From assembly GCF_013464485.1 (NCBI RefSeq), contig NZ_RAUX01000016.1, positions 34,356-72,357 on the forward strand: a stretch of DNA of 38,002 nt, read 5' to 3'. Below, piece by piece: positions 25,824 through 33,850 of the stretch. Made by a program: the position numbers and the translations under genes. The notes below the pieces were generated by a model, which was not told the origin of the DNA, made no database searches, and saw only the letters and a list, made by a program, of their open reading frames with translations. The DNA is from Stenotrophomonas maltophilia. Its GTDB lineage: Bacteria; Pseudomonadota; Gammaproteobacteria; Xanthomonadales; Xanthomonadaceae. Position 1 is the first letter of the stretch. Every line of letters starts with the position of its first letter.

Positions 25824-25921
25824 CGGGGTGGGTCCGGTTGAGGGGGACGCTGCAAGTACGTACATGTAAGCTCGGTCGCCGCACGCATGCGGCTCACGCC
25901 CCCTCAACCGGACCCACCCCG
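25824..25921. repeat. Clover-like long palindrome A
   Basis: A perfect 23-bp closing stem (25824-25846 against 25899-25921; starts CGGGGTGGGTCCGG) encloses 52 nt that carry two further inverted motifs: TACATGTA (25861-25868) and GCCGCA-CGCA-TGCGGC (25878-25893). As RNA or extruded DNA it would give a three-way junction. Confidence 0.85.
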
Positions 25922-25964
25922 TCTTCAACAGTTTTCCGCGATCTGTCGGAACGGCGTTCTGCTT

Positions 25965-25997
25965 TGGTGGGTGCCGACCTACGGTCGGCACCCACCA
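25965..25997. repeat. Perfect 15-bp-arm hairpin
   Basis: Arms TGGTGGGTGCCGACC (25965-25979) and GGTCGGCACCCACCA (25983-25997) with loop TAC. It is a simple REP-type hairpin between palindromes A and B. Confidence 0.85.
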
Positions 25998-26019
25998 ACA
26001 GCCGCCGCGGGGATCTGTC

Positions 26020-26132
26020 GGGGGGTGGGGCGGTGTGGGCGGTCAGGACCGTTGGCGCCATGGATGGCGCCATCGAGCCCCCATGGATGGGTTTACGGCG
26101 TGTCCTGACCACCCACAGTGCCCCGCCATCCC
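26020..26132. repeat. Clover-like long palindrome B
   Basis: A closing stem pairs TGTGGGCGGTCAGGAC (26034-26049) with GTCCTGACCACCCACA (26102-26117), one mismatch. It extends outward imperfectly to 26020 and 26132. Inside are two GG-loop hairpins: GGCGCCAT-GG-ATGGCGCC (26054-26071) and CCCAT-GG-ATGGG (26080-26091). This is the same plan as palindrome A with different sequence. Confidence 0.8.
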
Positions 26133-26144
26133 ACGGAATGCCCG

Positions 26145-26162
26145 CTTTGGCTTTGGCTTTGG
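26145..26162. repeat. Short tandem repeat (CTTTGG)x3
   Basis: Three direct copies of CTTTGG. It is the right-hand counterpart, in inverted orientation, of the CAACGT-CAACGT-CAAAAGC run at 25787-25805. Confidence 0.7.
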
Positions 26163-26186
26163 CTGTTGCCGTTGCACTGAGCAGGG

Positions 26187-26207
26187 TGCAGGGCTGCAAG
26201 CCCTGCA
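26187..26207. repeat. Right terminal hairpin of the palindrome island
   Basis: Arms TGCAGGGCT (26187-26195) and AGCCCTGCA (26199-26207), identical to the left terminal hairpin, with loop GCA. It starts 11 nt beyond the tlpA stop; on the minus strand the T-run comes before the stem. Confidence 0.75.
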
Positions 26208-26217
26208 AAAAACACCC

Positions 26218-26781
26218 TCACTTCACCCAGCGTTCGATCTCGCCGCGGGCGAACGGCCCCAGCTTCGCCTTGACCATCCGCCCCTGCGCGTCGAACAGAA
26301 CGCTGTACGGCAGCAGACCCCGTGAATTGCCCAGCTGCACGCTGGCATCGCGTGGTCCCGGGGTCTCGATCACGATGGGATAGTCCACCGGCACCTGCAG
26401 CAGGAAGCGGCGCACGTCTTCCGGGGTATCCAGCGCCAAGCCCAGCACCTGCACACCGTCGTCGCCCTGCGCATGGGCGAAGCGGGCAAGCTCGGGCATC
26501 TCTTCCACGCATGGGCCGCACCAGCTGGCCCAGACATTGACCAGCAGCGGGCGGCCGGCGAAGCGCTGGCGCAGGTCCAACGGTTGGCCTTCAAGATCGG
26601 GCAGCGACAGTGCCGGCAGGCTGTCGCCGACCTGCAGGGCGGGTGCCGCAGCCGCCACAGCGGGCGCCGCCGGAACGGCCTTGGGCGCGGCCGGCGCCGG
26701 CGCCAATCGATGCCCGGCCCACAGGCCAAGGCCGGCGGCCAGCACCGCTGTCCACAGCAGCGCTGGCCGTTGCCACTTCAT
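26218..26781 (-). CDS. TlpA/ResA-type periplasmic thioredoxin
   Basis: Encodes 187 residues. An N-terminal signal anchor (WTAVLAAGLGLWAGHRL, about 10-26) and an Ala/Pro linker lead to a thioredoxin domain (about 50-187). The active site is VNVWASWCGPC with Cys88 and Cys91; the cis-proline lies in GLLPYSVLFDAQG. Such proteins reduce periplasmic disulfides, for example during cytochrome c maturation, after receiving electrons from DsbD or CcdA. Its ATG overlaps the dsbD stop by 4 nt, so it is made together with DsbD and probably draws electrons from it. The palindrome island begins right after its stop codon. Confidence 0.93.
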   Translation of the reverse strand: MKWQRPALLWTAVLAAGLGLWAGHRLAPAPAAPKAVPAAPAVAAAAPALQVGDSLPALSLPDLEGQPLDLRQRFAGRPLLVNVWASWCGPCVEEMPELARFAHAQGDDGVQVLGLALDTPEDVRRFLLQVPVDYPIVIETPGPRDASVQLGNSRGLLPYSVLFDAQGRMVKAKLGPFARGEIERWVK

Positions 26782-29168
26782 CGCGCGGTGCGCAGCAGCG
26801 CTTCCTCGACCACGGCCTGGGTCAGCAGGGTTGGCAGCACGGTCGGTGGTGCACCGGGGCCGTACACCACGTACAGCGGCACGCCCACAGCCTTGTGCTC
26901 TTCCAGGAAGGTGGTGATCTGCGGGTCCACGTTGGTGTAGTCACCGCGCATGTAGACCGCGTTGGTGCGCTTGAGCAGGTCCTTGAACTCCGGCCGCGAC
27001 AGCACTGCGCGCTCGTTGGCCTTGCAGCTCACGCACCAGTCGGCGGTCATGTTGACGAACACCACGCGGTTGTCGGCACGCAAGCGGTCCAGCAGCTGCG
27101 GTGAATATTCGACCACATTGTCGCTGGCCACCTGCGCGGCGCGCGCCGGTGCGGCCAATTGGGTCACGCCCCAGGCCGGCACCAGTGCCCCGATTGCCAG
27201 CAGTACGCCCAGCAGGGTCACCGCGCGCGAGCCGGTCCAGCGATTGCGCTCGAACAGCCACAGGCCGAAGGCGAGCAGCAGCAGGCCACCCAGCACCAGC
27301 GCCATGCCGTCCACGCCACGCTGCTTGCCCAGTACCCACAGCAGCCACAGCGCGGTGGCGTACATCGGGAAGGCCAGCACATGCTTGAGCGTTTCCATCC
27401 ACGGGCCCGGCTTGGGCAGGCGGCGGGCCAGCGCCGGCACGAAACCGATCAAGAGGAACGGCAGGGCCAGGCCCAGGCCGAGGAACAGGAACACGGTCAT
27501 CGCCTTCAGCGGCGGCGCAATGAACGCGTAGGCGATCGCGCCCCCCATGAACGGGCCGACGCAGGCGCTGCCGACCACGCAGGCCAGCGCACCAGTGAAG
27601 AAATCACCGGCCGGGCCGCTGCGGCTGGCCAGCGACTGGCCCAGGTTGCCGATGCCGCCGCCGAGGGTGAATACACCGGACAGGCTCAGGCCCACCGCGA
27701 ACATGATGTAGGCCAGTGCCGCCACCACGCCCGGGTGCTGCAGCTGGAAGCCGATGCCGACGGCGTTGCCGATCGCGCGCAGGCCGACCATCAAAGCGCC
27801 GATCACCGCGAACGCGACCAGTACGCCCAGCGTGTACCAGAGCGCATGGCTGCGCGCACGCTGCGGGCTTTCGCCGCTCTGTGCCAGGCTCAGCACCTTC
27901 AGCGACAGGATCGGCAGCACGCAGGGCATCAGGTTCAGCACCAGGCCGCCCGCGAGTGCCAGCAGCAGGACCCACAGGAACGAACGGTCGGAATTCGGCG
28001 TAGTCGCCGGTGGGCGCGTGCGCAGCGCGTTGTCACCACGCGCATCAGCAGCGAATCCGCTGCCGGCGGCGGCACCCGCAGGGCTCCCGGCAAGTGCGGT
28101 GGCAGCATCGGTGTTGGGTACGGTAGGCAGCAGGCGTAGCGGAGCACCATTTGCGGCTTCGCGCGGTGCAGCTGCGGCACCGGCCAGCGGGCTGATCACC
28201 TCGTTGCGCGGCAGTGCCTGGTCGGCGCTGGCGCTGATCTTGCCGGCCGGGATCGACAGCTTCACCCGGCGGGTCATCGGCGGGTAGCAGATGCCATCGG
28301 TCTGGCAGCCCTGGAAGGTCACCACCAGGGTGCCGTCCACCGCGTCGGCAACGGAGCGGCGCAGCGGCAGCGGTACTTCCACCTGGTTGAAATACACCGA
28401 GACATCGCCGAAGTGCTCATCGCGATGCGACTGTGCGGCCGGCCAGCGCGGTTTGTCGGCCAGCACGCCGGTGCTGCCTTCCAGCTTCAGTGAGGTGCGG
28501 TCGCGATACAGGTAGTAGCCCGGCGCCGGGCTGAAACGCAGCAGCAGGGTGTTGCCGTCGCTGGCGATGGCGTCGAAGCCGAACGCCTGCTCCGAAGGAA
28601 GCGGCAGCGCCTGGCTGTTGCTGGCGGCGCCCGGCAGGCGCAGGCCGCCGCGGTTGCCGGCACCGGCCAGCGGGTTGTTGAACGGGCTGGCGGCACTGCT
28701 ACGCGCGGCAGGCGGCGCGGACGCCGCACCGGCGCCCGGCAGGGTGACCTGCACCACGCGCTTCTGCGGCGGGTAGCACACACCGGCATCGGCGCAGCCC
28801 TGGTAACGCACTTCCAGGCTGATGGTGCCGGCGCCCTCGGTCGGCGTGCCGGGCAGGGTGGCCTGCAGGCGCTCGCGATAGGTTTCGACCTCACCGAAGA
28901 AATCGTCGTGGTGCTTGTCGCCCTTGGGCATCTGCAGCGCGCCGGCATTGAACGCTGGGTCGGCCTTGACGCTGGTGCGGTGGCGGTACAGGTAATAGCC
29001 CGGTGCGATCTTGAACTGCAGTTGCACCTGGCCGCGCTCGGGGGCGGTGGCGGTCAGCGCGAACGCCTGGTCCACCGGCAGCAGGTCCTTCTCATCCAGT
29101 GCAGAAGCCGGCAGCGAGAGCCACAACAGGGCGCACAAGGCAGCGCCACGCGCAAACAGAGTCTTCAA
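26778..29168 (-). CDS. dsbD: Thiol:disulfide interchange protein DsbD with two N-terminal alpha domains
   Basis: Encodes 796 residues, long for DsbD (E. coli about 565). A signal peptide (1-23) is followed by two alpha-type immunoglobulin-like domains in tandem, each with a reactive Cys pair: C125/C131 (CADAGVCYPP) and C288/C294 (CQTDGICYPP). The membrane core (about 396-670) has NLMPCVLPILSLKVLSL with C416 and a second site ACVVGSACVGPF (C530/C536). The C-terminal thioredoxin-like gamma domain has TADWCVSCKANE (C712/C715). It carries electrons from cytoplasmic thioredoxin to periplasmic partners. The start is TTG at 29168, backed by GGGAGGA upstream; it overlaps the cutA stop (TTGA). Confidence 0.95.
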   Translation of the reverse strand: MKTLFARGAALCALLWLSLPASALDEKDLLPVDQAFALTATAPERGQVQLQFKIAPGYYLYRHRTSVKADPAFNAGALQMPKGDKHHDDFFGEVETYRERLQATLPGTPTEGAGTISLEVRYQGCADAGVCYPPQKRVVQVTLPGAGAASAPPAARSSAASPFNNPLAGAGNRGGLRLPGAASNSQALPLPSEQAFGFDAIASDGNTLLLRFSPAPGYYLYRDRTSLKLEGSTGVLADKPRWPAAQSHRDEHFGDVSVYFNQVEVPLPLRRSVADAVDGTLVVTFQGCQTDGICYPPMTRRVKLSIPAGKISASADQALPRNEVISPLAGAAAAPREAANGAPLRLLPTVPNTDAATALAGSPAGAAAGSGFAADARGDNALRTRPPATTPNSDRSFLWVLLLALAGGLVLNLMPCVLPILSLKVLSLAQSGESPQRARSHALWYTLGVLVAFAVIGALMVGLRAIGNAVGIGFQLQHPGVVAALAYIMFAVGLSLSGVFTLGGGIGNLGQSLASRSGPAGDFFTGALACVVGSACVGPFMGGAIAYAFIAPPLKAMTVFLFLGLGLALPFLLIGFVPALARRLPKPGPWMETLKHVLAFPMYATALWLLWVLGKQRGVDGMALVLGGLLLLAFGLWLFERNRWTGSRAVTLLGVLLAIGALVPAWGVTQLAAPARAAQVASDNVVEYSPQLLDRLRADNRVVFVNMTADWCVSCKANERAVLSRPEFKDLLKRTNAVYMRGDYTNVDPQITTFLEEHKAVGVPLYVVYGPGAPPTVLPTLLTQAVVEEALLRTAR

Positions 29169-29503
29169 TCAGTGTCCTCCCGGGTCTGTGCCCGGATCCA
29201 ATCCAGATACGCCGGCAGGCCGGCCCGGGTTTCGACCGCGATGCACTCCGGAAGTTCATACGGATGCAGTTCGACGATCCGGGCAATCGCGTCATCGACG
29301 CGGCGTGCGGTGGTTTTCACCAGCAGCTGCAGCTCGGCGTCGGTGGTCACCTCGCCCTGCCAGCGGTAGGTCGACTGTGCGCCCTCGAGGCGTGTCACGC
29401 ACGCGGCCAGGCGCTCGCCGACCAGCGCGTGCGCGATGCGCTCGGCACTGGCCCGGTCCGGGCAGGTGGTCAACAGCAGCAGGACGGGATCGACGGTCGA
29501 CAT
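29165..29503 (-). CDS. cutA: Divalent-cation tolerance protein CutA
   Basis: Encodes 112 residues from ATG at 29503 (MSTVDPVLLLLTTCPD); the 43-residue upstream extension is not coding-like. CutA is a very stable ferredoxin-like trimer linked to copper tolerance in E. coli, though its exact action is unsettled. Family marks are ERLAACVTRLEGAQSTYRWQ, GEVTTDAELQLLVKTT and ELHPYELPECIAV. It is first in the coupled cutA-dsbD-tlpA operon; cutA beside dsbD and close to groESL is also seen in E. coli. Confidence 0.96.
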   Translation of the reverse strand: MSTVDPVLLLLTTCPDRASAERIAHALVGERLAACVTRLEGAQSTYRWQGEVTTDAELQLLVKTTARRVDDAIARIVELHPYELPECIAVETRAGLPAYLDWIRAQTREDTD

Positions 29504-29511
29504 GGCCGTCG

Positions 29512-29517
29512 AGTATA
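29512..29517 (-). promoter_or_regulatory. Candidate -10 box for a near-leaderless cutA transcript
   Basis: TATACT on the minus strand lies only 8 nt before the cutA ATG, which puts the transcript start at or next to the start codon. No convincing -35 is seen. A strong GC hairpin (about 29521-29551) just upstream may end the endonuclease side of the gap. Confidence 0.4.
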
Positions 29518-29571
29518 GGGCCGCCACCGGGTCAGGGCCCGGCGGCGGCGATGGACCGCTGCGTTGCGCGG

Positions 29572-31362
29572 TTAGTTGGCCAGCTGGCAGGTCGCCGGCT
29601 TGGCCGAGGTGAACAGGCCCGGGGTCGCCCACTCGGGGTGGTCGATGAACGGGTTGCGGTTGCCCTGGAAGCTGTAGATCACGTCATTGCGCGCACGCTC
29701 GGCATCATCCGGCGGGTCGGACAGGTGCCAGTCGATCAGCGTCGACAGCAGGCCCATGTAGGCCGGCGAGCTGCTGGTCTTGACGATTTTGCTGCGGTCG
29801 TCGGTCAGCTCCAGGTCCGGCTCGGACTGGCCGGTGGCCGCGTCCTTGCCGCCCTCGTAGCGGATCGCCATGTACAGCACCGCACGCGCCATGTCGCCCT
29901 TGCGCTTGCCCCACACCTCGAAGGTGCCGGTGTTGCCGTCCGGCGTGCGCACCCAGTTGGAGTTGCCCGGATAACCGCCGCTGCCCCCGCCCTGGCCGTT
30001 GTTGGCCTCGGTGGCACGCTCGCCGCAGCTGGCATCGCACTTGCCGAAGGGCTTGTTGCCACGGTCGGCGTTCCACTGCGCGTCGGTCAGGTACAGCATG
30101 TGGGTGTCGGTGTACGGCGCGTACGGCAGGCCCTTGTCACCGGTGGTGCTGGCAAAACCCAGCGAGTTCGGCCAGGTGTGCTCGCGGTTGTACTTCAGGC
30201 CGCCGCCGCTGCCGGCGCGGTCGGTCACCTTGGCGTAGCTCCGGTTGCGGTACGCATCCAGGATCCTGCCGCTGTTGTTCGGGTCTTCGTCGGCGATCTC
30301 CAGGATGGTCCAGGTGCTGGTGCCCGAGCCGCTGTATGGGTAGGCGGTGTGGCCCTTGATGGTGGCGTGCAGCGAGCAGCGCAGCTGGCTGGGGCTGCTG
30401 GTGTTGACCTTGGAGTAGTAACCGGCCGGCACGCCGGGGTTGCCGGGGTCCGGATTGCCGCCGGTGCTGGCCACGGTGAACGCGATACGGCTGTCGGCGG
30501 CCGGGTGTGCGCCCTGCAGGTCGGTGATGCGCGCGGCGCGGATGTCGAAGCGGCAGGCTTCACCGGCCACCAGCGCGGTGTTGGTGGACAGCTTCACGCT
30601 GCGCCCGCTGGCGGGGAAGGTCAGCGGCACGCTGCCGGAAGTGCCGCAGCTCAGCGCGAAGGCACCACTGGCCAGGTTCACGGTTTCGCTGAACACCACT
30701 TCCAGATCGGCCGCGGCCGGGAAGGTGCTGCTGCCCTGTGCCGGGGTGGTGGTGGACACCGACGGCGGGGTGTTCGGGCCCGGGGTGCCACCGCCGCTGA
30801 AGGTCTGGCCGTTGTTGCAGCGGCCGAACGTCTGCCCGGCAGACTCGGCCCAGGTGAAGTGGGCGTACTGGCTGCCGCTGCCGGTCAGCTGCAGCGAGGT
30901 GCCTGGCGCCGTGCTGTTGGTCTCGGCCACCGGAATGTTCTGGCTGGTCATGCCGGCGGCAGGGCCACCGGAGGCGGTGATGGCGCCCTCGTAGCTGAGG
31001 AACTGGACCACCTTGCCGTTGGCATCGACCAGCGCGATGCCGTCGTTCGGGCCGTTCTGGAGGCCGTTGGTCGGGTAGCTGACCACGGCCAGGGTGGCGC
31101 TGCCGCAGCTGGCGGCGGTGCCGGCCGGGACCGGGTTGTTGGCGTAGACCGTGGCGGCGGAAGGATTGCTGCCGTTGTAGAGGTAAAGCCGATAGCCGGA
31201 CAGGTCCTCACCGGCGGTGGCTACGACTTCGATCGCTTCGCCGACGTCACCGGCGGCGGTGCTGTCGTCGTAGTGCAGTTCGTTGATGAAGACCTCGGCC
31301 TGGGCCGGCGCGGCGGCCAGCGCCAGCAGGCAGGCGGCGGCAAGCGGGGACAGCAATCGCAT
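29572..31362 (-). CDS. Secreted multidomain endonuclease (LTD-like, Ig-like, endonuclease I)
   Basis: Encodes 596 residues from ATG at 31362, preceded by an ideal AAGGAG site. The signal peptide covers 1-22. Residues 23-190 look like a lamin-tail-type domain (EVFINELHYDDSTAAGDVGE). Residues about 200-300 are a Big_5-type Ig-like domain (SVSTTTPAQGSSTF, LEVVFSETVNLASGAF). Residues 313-596 are an endonuclease I domain of the His-Cys box/beta-beta-alpha metal group, with NREHTWPNSLGF at 392-403 and GNRNPFIDHPEW at 568-579. It probably degrades extracellular DNA for nutrients or in biofilms. Eight or more cysteines fit an exported, disulfide-bonded protein. It lies between cutA and groES on its own transcript. 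Confidence 0.92.
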   Translation of the reverse strand: MRLLSPLAAACLLALAAAPAQAEVFINELHYDDSTAAGDVGEAIEVVATAGEDLSGYRLYLYNGSNPSAATVYANNPVPAGTAASCGSATLAVVSYPTNGLQNGPNDGIALVDANGKVVQFLSYEGAITASGGPAAGMTSQNIPVAETNSTAPGTSLQLTGSGSQYAHFTWAESAGQTFGRCNNGQTFSGGGTPGPNTPPSVSTTTPAQGSSTFPAAADLEVVFSETVNLASGAFALSCGTSGSVPLTFPASGRSVKLSTNTALVAGEACRFDIRAARITDLQGAHPAADSRIAFTVASTGGNPDPGNPGVPAGYYSKVNTSSPSQLRCSLHATIKGHTAYPYSGSGTSTWTILEIADEDPNNSGRILDAYRNRSYAKVTDRAGSGGGLKYNREHTWPNSLGFASTTGDKGLPYAPYTDTHMLYLTDAQWNADRGNKPFGKCDASCGERATEANNGQGGGSGGYPGNSNWVRTPDGNTGTFEVWGKRKGDMARAVLYMAIRYEGGKDAATGQSEPDLELTDDRSKIVKTSSSPAYMGLLSTLIDWHLSDPPDDAERARNDVIYSFQGNRNPFIDHPEWATPGLFTSAKPATCQLAN

Positions 31363-31436
31363 CGACAACTCCTTGTGATTGGGAATGCGCGGCCGAGCCT
31401 AAGGCCGATCCAGTGACACTTTGTCGTAAATGAACG

Positions 31437-31450
31437 TCAGATATCTGACA
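31437..31450. promoter_or_regulatory. Perfect palindrome GTCAGATATCTGAC
   Basis: A 14-bp perfect palindrome about 75 bp upstream of the endonuclease start, in an AT-rich patch. It could be an operator for that gene. The factor is unknown. Apart from this and the groESL signals, I see nothing else in the 356-bp gap 31363-31718. Confidence 0.4.
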
Positions 31451-31576
31451 GTGCGACACGGGTCACCAAAAGTCGAGGGCGCAGGAAAGCGAAAGACGCG
31501 TTTCACCGGACTGAACGTCTTCATGCAAGGCCCCCCGTGCAGGCGTGGCCCCGACGAAATTTTTTCTGCGAGCGGC

Positions 31577-31604
31577 CTTGAAAGGTCCGGGGCCAGCTCC
31601 ATCT
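31577..31604 (+). promoter_or_regulatory. Sigma-32 heat-shock promoter of groESL
   Basis: CTTGAAA (31577-31583), 13 bases, then CTCCATCT (31597-31604). The consensus is CTTGAAA and CCCCATNT with 13-14 bases between, so only one base differs. The leader to groES would be about 108 nt and contains the CIRCE site. Confidence 0.85.
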
Positions 31605-31645
31605 CTGTCCTGCTCCCGATTCGTCGGGCTTTTTCGCGAGCAATG

Positions 31646-31672
31646 CTGGCAGTCACCTGGGGTGAGTGCTAA
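31646..31672 (+). promoter_or_regulatory. Degenerate CIRCE operator (HrcA site)
   Basis: CTGGCAGTC, 9 bases, GAGTGCTAA. The right half is the perfect CIRCE arm; the left matches TTAGCACTC at 6 of 9. It lies downstream of the sigma-32 start and 47 nt before the groES ATG, fitting HrcA repression combined with sigma-32 activation. Confidence 0.85.
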
Positions 31673-31718
31673 CATCGCCAGACTTTTTCAGACCAATCAA
31701 TAACTTAAGAGGTCTCTC

Positions 31719-32006
31719 ATGAGCATCAAGCCGCTGCACGACCGCGTTGTGGTCAAGCCGATCGAAGCCGACGAAATCTCCGCCGGTGGCATCGTCATTC
31801 CGGATTCGGCCAAGGAAAAGTCCACCAAGGGTGAAGTCGTGGCCGTCGGTCCGGGCAAGCCGCTGGACAACGGCAGCGTGCGTGCGCCGTCGCTGAAGGT
31901 TGGCGACAAGGTCATCTACGGCCAGTACGCCGGCAGCTCGTACAAGAGCGAAGGCGTCGAGTACAAGGTCCTGCGCGAAGACGACGTGCTCGCCGTCATC
32001 GGCTGA
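31719..32006 (+). CDS. groES: Co-chaperonin GroES
   Basis: Encodes 95 residues, normal for GroES. The heptameric lid closes the GroEL chamber during protein folding. [20 protein letters not shown] is the classic N-terminus, the mobile loop is [20 protein letters not shown], and [20 protein letters not shown] follows. AAGAGG precedes the ATG. First gene of the heat-inducible operon; groEL follows after 83 bp. Confidence 0.99.
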   Translation: MSIKPLHDRVVVKPIEADEISAGGIVIPDSAKEKSTKGEVVAVGPGKPLDNGSVRAPSLKVGDKVIYGQYAGSSYKSEGVEYKVLREDDVLAVIG

Positions 32007-32035
32007 GCCTCGGCGCGACCTGCTTCATCCCCTGA

Positions 32036-33739
<1,704 letters not shown>

Positions 33740-33761
33740 GTCCCCGCTTCACCCCGTAATG

Positions 33762-33791
33762 AAAAACCCCGCCGCACGGCGGGGTTTTTTT
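33762..33791 (+). terminator. Intrinsic terminator of groESL
   Basis: Stem AAAAACCCCGCC / GGCGGGGTTTTT with loop GCAC, followed by more T. It starts 23 nt after the groEL stop. It could also work for the minus-strand LysR pseudogene ending at 33851. Confidence 0.92.
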
Positions 33792-33850
33792 GTGGCCGGT
33801 TGCCGCCGCAGCGACACAGCGCCCTGCAATGGCATCGCTTTCCGAGCGGC

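Larger units (their letters stand above)
25739..26217. repeat. 479-bp gene-free island of nested palindromes with inverted end modules
   Basis: This whole gap between the PepSY-reductase promoter and the tlpA stop codon is palindromic DNA; no gene is credible in it. The two ends mirror each other. Left end (25739-25805): GGGTTTTGT, a hairpin with arms TGCAGGGCT/AGCCCTGCA, CCCGCT, then AGCAACGTCAACGTCAAAAGC. Right end read inverted (26217-26144): GGGTGTTTTT, the same hairpin arms, CCCTGCTC, then GCAACGGCAACAGCC and three CCAAAG units. Between them lie two long clover-like palindromes and one simple hairpin, listed separately. I recall similar modules scattered in Xanthomonad genomes, but that was not checked. 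Confidence 0.75.

Noticed and set aside
26145-26162. CRISPR-like or VNTR array
   Set aside because: Only three 6-bp units with no spacers; treated as a short tandem repeat of the island end module.
25757-26215. Any of several short frames in the palindrome island
   Set aside because: All are overlapping frames through inverted repeats, with no ribosome sites and no conserved-looking sequence.
26187-26217. Intrinsic terminator for the cutA-dsbD-tlpA operon
   Set aside because: The hairpin is strong, but in the operon's direction the T-run comes before the stem, not after it.
29011-31416. 801-codon plus-strand frame opposite the endonuclease and dsbD start
   Set aside because: Arg/Gly/Val-rich shadow with no domain; it crosses three real minus-strand genes.
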